NCBI GenBank assembly: GCA_964629575.1
Contig: CAZVUM010000008.1
Span: forward strand, 42,687-106,686
Length of the DNA stretch: 64,000 nucleotides
Source of the DNA: JAYPWI01 sp964629575
GTDB taxonomy: Bacteria > Actinomycetota > Acidimicrobiia > Acidimicrobiales > Poriferisodalaceae
Direction: 5' to 3'
Shown here: positions 8,370 through 17,139 of the stretch, piece by piece
Numbering within the stretch: position 1 is the stretch's first letter
Layout of the letters: the number at the start of each line of letters is the position of its first letter
The notes under the pieces: model-generated
Seen by the model: the letters and a program-made list of their open reading frames with translations, nothing else
Databases searched by the model: none
Told to the model about the DNA's origin: nothing
Position numbers and translations under genes: made by a program

Positions 8370-9041
8370 TCACTCCTCTTCCCAGGGGAGGCTGCGCGGC
8401 ATGTCGAAGGTCGTCGCGGCGGAGTCGCCCCCGATCGCGGCGAACGCCGAATCCACCCACCGCTCCAGGCCGGCCAAGGGTTCGGGGAGCGAGTCGCGAC
8501 CGAACCAGCCGACGTCGCGGGTCTCGAGTGGGTGGGCCTGCAGCTCGCCGCCCATCGCGCGGCAGTGGAAGACCAGCGAGTACAGCGGGATCTGGGTGAA
8601 CCCCTGCCGCATTCCATCGACGACGTTGATGAGCGACAGCGGTTCGCAGTGGATGCCGGTCTCCTCGAAGACCTCCTTCACCGCCACCTCCGAGGGCGAG
8701 TAGCCCACATCGGCCCAACCGGTCGGGTACAGCCAGACCCCTGAGTCGGCACGCTGGATCAGCAGGATCTCACCGTCGTCGTTGCCCACCACGGCTCCGA
8801 TGGCCACCTTCGGCGTCACGTAGCCCGGGACTCCGGAGCCCACCGACCGCATCATCTCGATCGCCACGGTCTCCACGTCGACGTCCTCATGAACACGCGT
8901 GCGGATCTCCGCGGCGACCTTGATCACCTCCTCGTAGCGCTCTCGCTCGTAGAGGTTCTCGGTGAAACCGAGGCCGGTCCGGGCGATACCCGACAGGGTC
9001 TCGGCCCACAACAGAAGGTCTTGACCGGTCGCTCGAGCCAC
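8370..9041 (-). CDS. NUDIX hydrolase with N-terminal helical domain
   Basis: A 223-residue protein. Residues 1-65 resemble the Nudix_hydro_N helical domain (DLLLWAETLSGIARTGLGF) and residues 75-200 the NUDIX fold, with box GWADVGYSPSEVAVKEVFEE. The canonical G-x5-E glutamate is replaced by Tyr, while the catalytic EVxEE helix is intact, as in other members of this subfamily. Likely hydrolyses a nucleoside diphosphate linked to another moiety, such as an ADP-sugar. The GTG start has TAGCGT 6 nt upstream (leaderless-type promoter), although glnD ends only a few bases upstream. Confidence 0.88.
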   Translation of the reverse strand: MARATGQDLLLWAETLSGIARTGLGFTENLYERERYEEVIKVAAEIRTRVHEDVDVETVAIEMMRSVGSGVPGYVTPKVAIGAVVGNDDGEILLIQRADSGVWLYPTGWADVGYSPSEVAVKEVFEETGIHCEPLSLINVVDGMRQGFTQIPLYSLVFHCRAMGGELQAHPLETRDVGWFGRDSLPEPLAGLERWVDSAFAAIGGDSAATTFDMPRSLPWEEE

Positions 9042-9050
9042 GGGCCGACG

Positions 9051-11330
9051 CTAGTCCGGTGCCGATTGGGTCAGGCTGAGCCCATGGCGGAGAGCGAGGT
9101 CGATCTCGCGTTGGTGGAGATGATCGAGGGTCGGGCCGTCTGGGCCCATCACGTAGAACGAGTCCACCACCTCGTGGGCAAGGGTCTGGATCTTGGCGTA
9201 GCGGATGTCGAGGCCCATCTCGGCGAGAATTCTGGTCACTTGATAGAGCACGCCGATGTGGTCCTCGGTGCGGACCTCGACGATCGTCGCATCCGTTGCC
9301 GATTCGGTGTCGAAGACCACCTGGGTCTCGGCCGCCTCCGCGGCGAGAGCTGAGCGGCGGCGGTACACCCGGGCACGCTCGGCGATCCGGGCGTCGATGG
9401 CGAGGTAGCCGTTCACGGCCCTCTGGACGTCGTGGGTGAGCCGATGCCAGTCGATCGGGACATCGGGCAAGGCGACGCGGAACATCGCAACCGCCATTCC
9501 CGCCTCGCTCGAGTACGCATCCGCCTGCAGCACATCGAGCCCACGCAGCGCGAGAGCGCCCGCGGCGCGACTGAACAGGCCGGCCTGGTCGGGAGCCACC
9601 ACCGTGAGGCGGTCGTCCTCACCCTCGACGTGCATCTCGCCCGCGGACATCAGCATCTCGACGCGGTCGGTGAGTATCGATCGGCGCGTCGCGACAGGCC
9701 GTTCACCGCTGATGAAGTGCGCTGTGGCTTTGGCGAGGGTCGCGACCAGCTGAGCCTTCCATCCCCCCCAGGCGGTGGGACCGGTTGCGAGCGAATCGGC
9801 TTCGGTCAGGGCTGCGAGCAGCTCGAGGAACTCCACGGTGCCCACCGCCTCGGCCACGGAGGCGAGCGTCTGCTCGTCCTCGAGGTCCCGACGCGTCGCC
9901 ACGTCGGGAAGAAGGAGATGGTGCTGGACGAGGCGCACGACGGTCTCCGCGTCCTCGGCGCTGAACCCGCACCGACGCACGATCGGACCGACCAGCCGCA
10001 TCCCCACCTCGGTGTGGTCACCCGGGTAGCCCTTGCCGACGTCGTGGAGCAACGCGCCGACGACGAGGAGATCCGGACGCGAGACCCGCTGGGTGAGGCG
10101 GGCCGCTTCGGCCGACGCTTCGAGCAGGTGACGGTCGACCGTGAAGCGGTGATACACGTTGCGCTGCGGCCGACTCCGGTTGGGGGCCCACTCGGGAAGC
10201 AACCGCACCCACACGTCGAAGAAGTCGAGCGACTCGATGACCGGGATGGCTCGATGTCCGAGACGCAGCAGCTCGACGAACAGTTCGCGGCCACCGTGGG
10301 GCCAGGGGTCGGGAAGCTCCGGCTGGCGTTCGGCGAAGCGCCCCAGCGACTCCCGCGAGATCGGGAGCCCACGCCGTGCGGCCTGTACAGCGGCGTGCAG
10401 AACCAGAACGGGGTCCGTCGCCGGGTCACCAGTGACCGCGATCTCCCCATCCACGACGTCGAGACCCGAGACCTCGATGGACCCGGTCGGCGCCGAACCA
10501 TCTCGCGTCACCCGGCGCCACGTCTCGTCGCTGAGATAGGCGATCGCCCGCGCCGCTGCGGCGACCTCGCCCATCAACACGTCTGCGTCCGGCTCGCCGA
10601 GGGCATCGGCGACGGCATCCTGTTCCTCGAGGAGCAACACGTCGCCCCGCTTCCGCGTTCGCCGGTGCAGCTCCACACGCGCGGCCAGCAGAGTGGCGTA
10701 GGACGCGCGCAACCTGTCCTCGTCGCCAGACGACAACTGGATCCCCGCGGCGCGCGCCCAATCCAGGGCGTGAACGTCTCGAAGACCACCGCGCCCCTCC
10801 TTGAGATCCGGCTCGAGGAGAAAGGCGACCTCGCCGGCACTGCGGTGGCGGCGCACCACTGAGCGGTGGAGCTCACCCAGGCGGGTGATGTCCGCCGACC
10901 ACACGTCGGCGACCCCGGCGAGCACGCTGTCACACAAGGAGCGATCACCCGCGATGAGGCGGGCGCTCAGAAGCGCAGTCGAAATCTCGAGGTCGCGCCG
11001 GCACAGGTCGACGCTCTCCTGCGGGGTGCGCACCGCATGGCCGAGCTTCACCCCGGCGTCCCAGATCGGATACCAAAGTCGCTCGGCCAACTCGCCCGAG
11101 TCGTCACGTTCGGCGTGAAGAAGCAGGAGGTCGAGATCACTGCCCGGACACAGCTCGTGACGCCCGTAGCCCCCGACTGCCACCAGCGCCACGCCCGCTG
11201 TCACGGAGACCTCGGCCTCGAAGAGAGCTGCCAACCACTCGTCGGTCACGTCCGCGAGCGCCCGCGGTAGGTCGGCCGCGCGTAGATCGGTACGGGCGAC
11301 AACTGCGTCGCGGGCGGCCGCGAGCGACAT
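9051..11330 (-). CDS. glnD: [Protein-PII] uridylyltransferase/uridylyl-removing enzyme
   Basis: A 759-residue GlnD with all domains in order: nucleotidyltransferase (VGGYGRHELCPGSDLDLLLL, residues about 50-72), linker and GlnE-like helices, HD phosphohydrolase (VGALLHDVGKGYPGDHTE, near 425) and two C-terminal ACT domains. It modifies and demodifies the nitrogen regulator PII according to glutamine level. The ATG at 11330 overlaps the upstream stop (TGATG); a TTG one codon earlier is not needed. No glnB, amtB or glnA is in the window. It closes a five-gene reverse-strand run beginning with an acyl-CoA dehydrogenase. Confidence 0.95.
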   Translation of the reverse strand: MSLAAARDAVVARTDLRAADLPRALADVTDEWLAALFEAEVSVTAGVALVAVGGYGRHELCPGSDLDLLLLHAERDDSGELAERLWYPIWDAGVKLGHAVRTPQESVDLCRRDLEISTALLSARLIAGDRSLCDSVLAGVADVWSADITRLGELHRSVVRRHRSAGEVAFLLEPDLKEGRGGLRDVHALDWARAAGIQLSSGDEDRLRASYATLLAARVELHRRTRKRGDVLLLEEQDAVADALGEPDADVLMGEVAAAARAIAYLSDETWRRVTRDGSAPTGSIEVSGLDVVDGEIAVTGDPATDPVLVLHAAVQAARRGLPISRESLGRFAERQPELPDPWPHGGRELFVELLRLGHRAIPVIESLDFFDVWVRLLPEWAPNRSRPQRNVYHRFTVDRHLLEASAEAARLTQRVSRPDLLVVGALLHDVGKGYPGDHTEVGMRLVGPIVRRCGFSAEDAETVVRLVQHHLLLPDVATRRDLEDEQTLASVAEAVGTVEFLELLAALTEADSLATGPTAWGGWKAQLVATLAKATAHFISGERPVATRRSILTDRVEMLMSAGEMHVEGEDDRLTVVAPDQAGLFSRAAGALALRGLDVLQADAYSSEAGMAVAMFRVALPDVPIDWHRLTHDVQRAVNGYLAIDARIAERARVYRRRSALAAEAAETQVVFDTESATDATIVEVRTEDHIGVLYQVTRILAEMGLDIRYAKIQTLAHEVVDSFYVMGPDGPTLDHLHQREIDLALRHGLSLTQSAPD

Positions 11331-11620
11331 CAACCCGCTCCGCCGAGCAGCTCGGGGAGCCGACGGAAGAAGACCGAGCGGGGAAGCGCCTCGATTCCCG
11401 CCGCTTCGGCCCTCTGCAACAGGTCGTCGTCCACGTGCGGTGCGTACCCCACCACGCGGACGCCGCTGGGCACGGCCGGCAGCATCGGTGTGCGCGAGAG
11501 GTCCACGAGCAGGAGCGACGCATCGGACACCGCGTCGTCCTCGGGGTCGGTGATGAACTGCACCGCAGAACCGAGCCTGCTGCGATCCATCAGGTCCGGC
11601 ACATATGCCACGACGGTCAT
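11330..11620 (-). CDS. Small receiver-like (pseudo-response-regulator) protein, unknown function
   Basis: A 96-residue protein coupled to glnD (1-nt overlap) and to the gene upstream (4-nt overlap). The pattern of alternating strands and helices, with LLLVDLSR and VVGYAPHVDDDLLQRAEAAG near the end, resembles the last three beta-alpha units of a CheY-like receiver, but the phospho-acceptor Asp pocket is not recognisable. I infer a small Rossmann-type regulatory protein. A link to nitrogen signalling rests only on its position before glnD. Confidence 0.7.
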   Translation of the reverse strand: MTVVAYVPDLMDRSRLGSAVQFITDPEDDAVSDASLLLVDLSRTPMLPAVPSGVRVVGYAPHVDDDLLQRAEAAGIEALPRSVFFRRLPELLGGAG

Positions 11621-12078
11621 GTGAGCCGGCCTTCTGCCCGACGGCGCTGGAGGTGGGTGTGTGCCTTGGCTGCCCCCCACGCGATCCCGATCTCGGTCAG
11701 CTCGGGCGCGATGTCGGAGAACGACGCCGGGCTCAGGTCGTACACATCGTCGGGAAAGTTGGCCGTCGCGAAGTCGTCCCGCACCACCTCCGGAACACCG
11801 AGATCGACAAGGGCCCGGGTGGGAAATCGCACGGCACCTCGAACGATGTCGAGGGGGTTGCCGCGCTGCTCGTCGACATCGGTCTCGAGCAGCCCACGTA
11901 GGCGGGGCATCACGTGATCGAGCGCGCCTGCGGCCGCGCTTTGGATGCGCTCGTCCACATCGCTCGCAGACACCCCCGCGGCCGCACAGAGCCGCTCGAT
12001 GTTGCGGCGGACCCATGCGGGAAGGTGCTCCTCGACGCTGTCCGCCAGCTCGGCCGACACCGACTCGAGCGTGATCAT
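11617..12078 (-). CDS. Conserved-looking protein of unknown function
   Basis: A 153-residue acidic, mostly helical protein starting at ATG 12078 inside the end of larE. The middle contains GNPLDIVRGAVRFPTRALVDLGVPEVVRDDF and the end EIGIAWGAAKAH, which look like conserved surface motifs. I do not recognise the family. No signal peptide, membrane helix or metal motif is visible. It overlaps both neighbours by 4 nt, which implies an operon with larE, the receiver-like protein and glnD. Confidence 0.75.
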   Translation of the reverse strand: MITLESVSAELADSVEEHLPAWVRRNIERLCAAAGVSASDVDERIQSAAAGALDHVMPRLRGLLETDVDEQRGNPLDIVRGAVRFPTRALVDLGVPEVVRDDFATANFPDDVYDLSPASFSDIAPELTEIGIAWGAAKAHTHLQRRRAEGRLT

Positions 12079-12866
12079 GTCAGCGCCTGGTTGAGATTCC
12101 CGGAGCGGAAGCCTTCGAGGTCGAGAGTCACGTAGGTGTAGCCGACGCCCTTCACGGCGTCGACCACCTCGCCGCGTCGATCGAGGACCTGCTGCAGATC
12201 GTCGAGCGGCAGCTCGAGCCGCGCGGTGTCGCCGTAGTCGCGGACTCGCAGCTGGCCGAACCCGAGCTCGGCGAGGCCGGCCTCGGCCCGATCCAGCTTT
12301 CGGAGAAGTGGCACAGACACCTGAGTTCCGTACGGAAGGCGCGATGCGAGGCATGCCGCTGCTGGCTTGTCCCACGTTCGGAGACCGAGTTCGCGGCTCG
12401 TCTCCCTGATGGCCGTCTTCGTGAAGCCCGCGTCGACGAGAGGGAACCGAGCGTTGCGCTCCGAGGCAGCCCGCTGGCCCGGCCGGTGATCGCCGAGGTC
12501 ATCGAGGTTCACGCCGAGAACGACGACCGAGTCCGTCGTGAGGGCAATGGGCCCCGCTACGTCCATGAGCGCGGACTTACAGTGGTAGCAGCGGTCTCCG
12601 TCGTTGATGCGGTAGGCGGCGTTGTCCATCTCATCGGTCTCGATGGTCCGCCAGTTCAGACCCCACTCCTCGGCGAGCACGCTGCAGTCATCGAGCTCGC
12701 GCTCGGCGAGGCTCGGCGACACCGCTGTGACGCACGAAGCGTTGTCTGCGCCGAGCGTGTCGGTCGCGACCCACGCCAGGAATGCAGAGTCGGCGCCGCC
12801 GCTGAACGCGACGACGACGCGCTCCAGGGACTGGAGCTCTCGGCGGAGTGAGGCAAGATCGCCCAC
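12075..12866 (-). CDS. larE: LarE-type ATP-dependent sacrificial sulfur transferase
   Basis: A 263-residue PP-loop ATPase: the P-loop is AFSGGADSAFLA (about residues 20-31), followed by DRCYHCK and DKPAAACLASR, which holds Cys172 at the position of the sacrificial cysteine of characterised LarE. LarE adds sulfur to pyridinium dicarboxylate in making the nickel-pincer nucleotide cofactor of lactate racemase and relatives. LarB, LarC and LarA are not in the window, so the partner genes must be elsewhere or the protein serves another sulfur transfer. It follows the acyl-CoA dehydrogenase gene by 2 nt. Confidence 0.9.
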   Translation of the reverse strand: MGDLASLRRELQSLERVVVAFSGGADSAFLAWVATDTLGADNASCVTAVSPSLAERELDDCSVLAEEWGLNWRTIETDEMDNAAYRINDGDRCYHCKSALMDVAGPIALTTDSVVVLGVNLDDLGDHRPGQRAASERNARFPLVDAGFTKTAIRETSRELGLRTWDKPAAACLASRLPYGTQVSVPLLRKLDRAEAGLAELGFGQLRVRDYGDTARLELPLDDLQQVLDRRGEVVDAVKGVGYTYVTLDLEGFRSGNLNQALT

Positions 12867-12868
12867 CG

Positions 12869-14665
12869 TCAGAGGCGATCGGACGGGATGGCGTAGAACA
12901 GCTCAGCGCCACCGGTGACCGCTGAGCCATAGCCCCGCGCGGTCGGCAGGATCTGCTCGGCGTAGAACTGGGCCACGGTGATCTTGTCGCGAAGGAAGTC
13001 GGTGCGGTCGTCGCCGTCGGCGAGCAGCTTCTGGGCGGTTCGGGCCAGCCTGGTGAGGTAGTACCCGCCGACCACGATCCCCGCCATCCGCATGAACGGA
13101 GTGCTTCCGGCGGCCGCGTCGTTGGGTGCAGTCGCGAGCCGTTCGCCGAGCCATGTGGCGGCATCTGTCATCGCGGCCAGCCCATCGGACAGTGCGGTCG
13201 ACAGGGCGGCGAGCTCCTCATCGCCGGCGAGCTCCTCGGCCAGGGCCGCCATCTCACCTACGAAGGCCTTCATCACCGCGCCGCCACCCATCGGCAACTT
13301 ACGGAAAACGAGATCGGCTGCCTGAATGCCGTTGGTCCCCTCATAGATCGGCGCGATCCGAATGTCGCGCCAGTGCTGAGCGGCGCCGGTTTCCTCGATG
13401 TAGCCCATGCCGCCGTGCACCTGAACCCCGAGGCTGGTCATCTCGACGCCCGTGTCGGTGCCCCACCCCTTCGTGATGGGGGTCAGCAGCGCCGTCTTGG
13501 CGTCCCAGTACTCGCGGTCGGCCTCATCGGTCGCCGTCGCAGCCATGTCGATCGCAGCGGCGTTGGCATACATCAGGCCGCGCATCGCCTCTGCGTTGGC
13601 CCGCATCGTCATCAACATGCGCCGGACGTCGGCGTGGTCGACGATCGGGGACGACTCGCCGGGGGGAATCTCGGCGCCGATCGCTTTTCCCTGCTTGCGC
13701 TCCACGGCGTACTGCCTGGCCTGCTGGTAGGAGCGATCCGTCAGAGCGAGCCCTTCGAGCCCGACCGAGAGGCGGGCGTTGTTCATCATCGTGAACATCG
13801 CTCGCATGCCGGTGTTCTCCTCGCCGACCATGTAGCCGACCGCGCCGCCCTCGTCGCCGTAGGACATCACGCACGTGGGGCTCGCATGGATCCCGATCTT
13901 GTGCTCGGTGGACACCACCCGAAGGTCATTGCGCTCGCCAAGGGATCCGTCGGCATTCACCAAGAACTTGGGAACGATGAACAGGCTGATGCCCTTGGTG
14001 CCAGGAGGCGCGTCGGGAATGCGGGCCAGCACGAGGTGGATGATGTTCTCGCTGAACTCGTGCTCGCCGTAGGTGATGAAGATTTTGGTGCCCGTGATCC
14101 GCCAGCTGCCGTCGCCAGCGGGAATCGCCCGGGCGGTGAGCGCACCGACGTCGGATCCCGCCTGCGGCTCGGTGAGGTTCATCGTGCCCGTCCACTCCCC
14201 CGTGATCATCTTGGGGAGGTAGGTCTCACGCAGGGTCTCATCGCCGTGATGGCTGATCGCGTCTATGGCCCCCTGGGTGAGGAGCGGGCACAGGCTGAAC
14301 GACATGTTGGAGGCGGTCAGCATCTCCTGGACCGCGAGACCCACGACCCAGGGCAGGCCACCGCCGCCGTACTCCTCGCCGAACGCGATCCCGTTCCAAC
14401 CGGCGTCCACGAACTTGCCATATGCGGCGGCGAAACCCTCCGGATGGAAGATCCGGTCGCCCTCGTGGCGGAGACCCTGTTCGTCACCCGGCTTGTTGAG
14501 CGGGGCGAGCTGTTCCTCCATGAAACGGGCCGCCTCGGCGAGAAGGCCCGCGACGGTCTCGGAATCGGCATGCTCGAAACCAGGCCGGTGCGACAGCGTG
14601 TTCAGATCAGCGATGTGATCGAGCACGAACATCATGTCGTCGGTGGGTGCGCGGTACTCGGACAT
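12869..14665 (-). CDS. Acyl-CoA dehydrogenase (large FadE5-like type)
   Basis: A 598-residue flavoenzyme of the long ACAD type with an extra C-terminal helical domain. Visible landmarks: MNLTEPQAGSDVGAL (FAD/substrate loop), TKIFITYGEH, the flavin-domain ending GVQVHGGMGYIEE and IAPIYEGTNGIQA, where the catalytic glutamate of the family lies. It oxidises an acyl-CoA to the enoyl-CoA in beta-oxidation. The start ATG is preceded by GGAGGAA. An earlier in-frame start is less likely because it lacks homology and ribosome-binding features. It is the first gene of the run into larE and glnD. Confidence 0.93.
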   Translation of the reverse strand: MSEYRAPTDDMMFVLDHIADLNTLSHRPGFEHADSETVAGLLAEAARFMEEQLAPLNKPGDEQGLRHEGDRIFHPEGFAAAYGKFVDAGWNGIAFGEEYGGGGLPWVVGLAVQEMLTASNMSFSLCPLLTQGAIDAISHHGDETLRETYLPKMITGEWTGTMNLTEPQAGSDVGALTARAIPAGDGSWRITGTKIFITYGEHEFSENIIHLVLARIPDAPPGTKGISLFIVPKFLVNADGSLGERNDLRVVSTEHKIGIHASPTCVMSYGDEGGAVGYMVGEENTGMRAMFTMMNNARLSVGLEGLALTDRSYQQARQYAVERKQGKAIGAEIPPGESSPIVDHADVRRMLMTMRANAEAMRGLMYANAAAIDMAATATDEADREYWDAKTALLTPITKGWGTDTGVEMTSLGVQVHGGMGYIEETGAAQHWRDIRIAPIYEGTNGIQAADLVFRKLPMGGGAVMKAFVGEMAALAEELAGDEELAALSTALSDGLAAMTDAATWLGERLATAPNDAAAGSTPFMRMAGIVVGGYYLTRLARTAQKLLADGDDRTDFLRDKITVAQFYAEQILPTARGYGSAVTGGAELFYAIPSDRL

Positions 14666-14736
14666 CAGGGTTCCTCCTCCAGACAGGATATGGGCGAAGG
14701 ACACTGACCACGGAAAACGAGTGGCAGGATGAGCCG

Positions 14737-15144
14737 ATGGAACCAGCCCTCGCACGCAAGATCTTGATGTCGCTCCGCGCTGCGGTTGGCTGGTCGTCGC
14801 TTCTCGTTCCCGGAGTCGTCCTGCGCGTTTTCGGCGTCAGAGGCCACCTCCGAGGTGAACTGAAGTTCGCCTTGCGACTGTTCGGTATCCGCGACGTGCT
14901 GCTCGCCTTCCAGCTCTACCAAGCCGAACGCGAGGGAGCCGATCCCGACGAGCTGGAAGAGGTGCTTCGACAGGGCATCGTGGTGGACGGCACCGACACT
15001 GCGTCCGCGCTCCTTCTCGGACTCCGCGGCGGGGCGTCGGCGCGCACGGTGCTCATGGGCGCCGGGACTGCTGCTGTCGCCGCAGGTCTCGGTGTGATGG
15101 GGCGCGAGGTCGCGGGTGCACCAGACGAGGTGCCCGAAGGGTGA
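14737..15144 (+). CDS. Small membrane-associated protein, unknown function
   Basis: A 135-residue protein with hydrophobic segments near residues 12-32 (VGWSSLLVPGVVLRVFGV) and 105-125 (a Gly/Ala-rich stretch), and a polar middle. Relatives are usually annotated as hypothetical or DUF4267-like, but I cannot assign a family with certainty. The ATG at 14737 follows CAGGAT by 6 nt, which can be read as a leaderless -10 or as a weak Shine-Dalgarno. Its stop overlaps the GTG of the next gene (GTGA). Confidence 0.65.
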   Translation: MEPALARKILMSLRAAVGWSSLLVPGVVLRVFGVRGHLRGELKFALRLFGIRDVLLAFQLYQAEREGADPDELEEVLRQGIVVDGTDTASALLLGLRGGASARTVLMGAGTAAVAAGLGVMGREVAGAPDEVPEG

Positions 15145-15527
15145 CAGCGGAGCGCGATCCCGAGCCGACGGTCACCCTCATCCGGTGGAACGGTCCCTGG
15201 GCCGACGACGACCCGCACTCCAACTTCAAGGACGACGTCGCCGCGTACCGGGTCCTCGACCCCCTCGAGACGCTCGAAGGCGCTTCCCGGTCTATGGACA
15301 TCCCGGTGGGTGCGCTCGCTCGCTATGTCCTCGCCAAGTGGTCGACCGGCGGCTCCGAGGGAATGCTCCACGTCGGTGGCACCACCGTCGAGAGGATGCA
15401 TCGATGGTGTGAGAGCGCAGAGGCTGCCGATTCCGACGAGGCCCGCCTCGAGGCGTACCAGCAGATGCGCCAGATGGTGAGCTGGCTCCGGGTTCCCTTC
15501 GAGAACCCCGATACCTACAACGGCTGA
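15141..15527 (+). CDS. Small actinobacterial protein of unknown function (possibly DUF6027)
   Basis: A 128-residue soluble protein starting at GTG 15141, overlapping the upstream stop. The sequence WNGPWADDDPHSNFKDDVAAY followed by IPVGALARYVLAKW looks like a small helical domain reminiscent of DUF6027 proteins of actinobacteria; that assignment is from memory. It ends exactly where the convergent coproheme decarboxylase gene ends, leaving no spacer. No function can be inferred. Confidence 0.7.
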   Translation: MTAERDPEPTVTLIRWNGPWADDDPHSNFKDDVAAYRVLDPLETLEGASRSMDIPVGALARYVLAKWSTGGSEGMLHVGGTTVERMHRWCESAEAADSDEARLEAYQQMRQMVSWLRVPFENPDTYNG

Positions 15528-16214
15528 TCAGCCGAGGACGCGAGCCACCACGACTTCGACCTCGTCGAGCAGGCCCGTGTAAAAGGTGCCGAACTCGCCA
15601 TAGATCGCAGACGCCTCGTCGTAACGCATCGTGTAGACGACCTCTTTGAGATCGTCGAGGTGATGGGCGAACAGCGTCACGCCCCACTCGAAGTCGTCGA
15701 CACCGGTCGATCCCGTGACCACCTGGAGGATGCGACCCCTGAAGTTGCGACCGCTCTTGCCGTGCTCGTACATGAGCTCCCGGCGGGTGTCATAGGGCAG
15801 CGTGTACCAGTTGCCCACCGTTTCACGGCGCTTGGACATGGGGTAGAAGCAGTACGCGTGCTTCCCCTCTGGCGGGAGTTCGGGGTAGAGCCGCGGCGTC
15901 TTCATCTCTTCGGGAAGATCGGGGGCGTACTCGCTGGTCTCGGTCATCGAGATGTAGCTGTCGACGACCTCGAGGCCTGCGGCCTGCAACTTGGTCTGGA
16001 GCGACCGCAGCTGCCACAAGTCGGGACCGAGGGCCATGAAGCCAACGTCGGCCTTGTGGCCGAACATCGCGACCGACAGGACCTGATGCTCGCCGTCCGA
16101 CACGTCTTTGACCGCGTTGATCGCGGCCTGGCCGTCGGTCGAAGGCGTCACCTTGCAGAAGAGGTGGAGGACGCCCCACCCGATGCTGGTCGTCACGTAC
16201 TGCGCTTCGCTCAC
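15528..16214 (-). CDS. chdC: Coproheme decarboxylase (chlorite-dismutase family)
   Basis: A 228-residue ChdC/HemQ. The catalytic-Tyr segment GNWYTLPYDTRRELMYEHGK (Tyr137) and a candidate distal His119 in KHAYCFYPMSKR match the actinobacterial type, in which Tyr and a distal His drive two oxidative decarboxylations of coproheme III to heme b. This is the last step of the coproporphyrin-dependent heme pathway used by monoderm bacteria. The GTG start has -10-like TAGACT 7 nt upstream and no Shine-Dalgarno. No other hem genes are adjacent. Confidence 0.92.
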   Translation of the reverse strand: MSEAQYVTTSIGWGVLHLFCKVTPSTDGQAAINAVKDVSDGEHQVLSVAMFGHKADVGFMALGPDLWQLRSLQTKLQAAGLEVVDSYISMTETSEYAPDLPEEMKTPRLYPELPPEGKHAYCFYPMSKRRETVGNWYTLPYDTRRELMYEHGKSGRNFRGRILQVVTGSTGVDDFEWGVTLFAHHLDDLKEVVYTMRYDEASAIYGEFGTFYTGLLDEVEVVVARVLG

Positions 16215-16254
16215 CCGGTCGAGTCTACGGACGGCGACGGGGTTCCTCCGAATA

Positions 16255-16290
16255 CGATTAGGTTCCAGGAGCGCTCCTGGAACCTAATCG
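16255..16290. repeat. 36-bp perfect palindrome, copy 1 of a dispersed family
   Basis: The strand reads the same on both sides over the whole 36 bp, with a core of TAGGTTCCAGGAGC and its complement. The 28-bp core recurs at 40670-40701. It lies downstream of fdhD and could terminate its transcription, although no T-tract follows on the reverse strand. Confidence 0.85.
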
Positions 16291-16293
16291 TCC

Positions 16294-17094
16294 TCAGTCG
16301 GCAAGGCTTCCGGTGTAGAGGTTCAGCGTGTCGCTGCGGGCGAAGCCCACGAGCGTCATGTCGGCCGCGCGGGCGGCGTCGATCGCCAGCGCGCTCGGCG
16401 CGGACACAGCGACCAGGGTGCCGAAGCCGGCTGCCCACGCCTTCTGCACCATTTCGAAGCTGGCTCGTCCGCTGACGAACAGTCCCAGATCGGCCGTGTC
16501 GGTGCGACCGTCGAGCAGGCGTCGGCCAACGATCTTGTCGACGGCGTTGTGGCGGCCGATGTCCTCACGGACGAGCTCGATGTGGCCATGGACGTCGAAG
16601 GTGGCGGCTGCGTGGAGGCCACCGGTGCGACCGAACATCTCCTGTTGCCCTGCGACCCCGTCGACCACCTTGGCGATGACGTGGGCGTCGAAGGTCGTCG
16701 TGGCGTCGACCTTCGGGAGGCGGGTGGCCATGTCGGTGAGGGTCGTGGTGCCACACAGACCACAGGACGAGCTGACATTGCCGACGCGCGGGGTGGGAAC
16801 CGGCGCCTTTCCGCCCGTCTCCACGGTGACGACGTTGTACTCGTACTCGGCCGCCGGCCCCTCTCCGCAGTAGCGGACACCGAGAACGGACGCGCCGCCG
16901 AGCAGACCGTCGCCGGCGCAGAATCCTGCCGCGAGCTCGTAGTCGTGACCCGGCGTTCGCATCGTGGTCGCGACGAGGTTGCCGTCGAGGCGGATCTCGA
17001 GCGGCTCCTCCACCACGACCTCGTCGGGATCGCGGCGCAGCTCGCCGTCCCGCAGGCGCTGAACCAGCACCTTTTCTGTCCGACCTCGCCGCAT
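16294..17094 (-). CDS. fdhD: Formate dehydrogenase accessory sulfurtransferase FdhD
   Basis: A 266-residue FdhD with the hallmark SSCGLCG (the Cys-x2-Cys pair needed for sulfur transfer), the N-terminal MRTPGHDYELAAGFC, and the C-terminal GRASFEMVQKAWAAG. FdhD moves sulfur from IscS-type desulfurases to the Mo-bis-PGD cofactor of formate dehydrogenases. No fdh structural genes are in the window, so the client enzyme lies elsewhere. The ATG has TAGCCT 7 nt upstream, a leaderless-type start. Confidence 0.95.
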   Translation of the reverse strand: MRRGRTEKVLVQRLRDGELRRDPDEVVVEEPLEIRLDGNLVATTMRTPGHDYELAAGFCAGDGLLGGASVLGVRYCGEGPAAEYEYNVVTVETGGKAPVPTPRVGNVSSSCGLCGTTTLTDMATRLPKVDATTTFDAHVIAKVVDGVAGQQEMFGRTGGLHAAATFDVHGHIELVREDIGRHNAVDKIVGRRLLDGRTDTADLGLFVSGRASFEMVQKAWAAGFGTLVAVSAPSALAIDAARAADMTLVGFARSDTLNLYTGSLAD

Positions 17095-17139
17095 GGGATG
17101 AAGGCTACCGGCGCCGGCGAACCGGTCAGAAGTGGCGTG

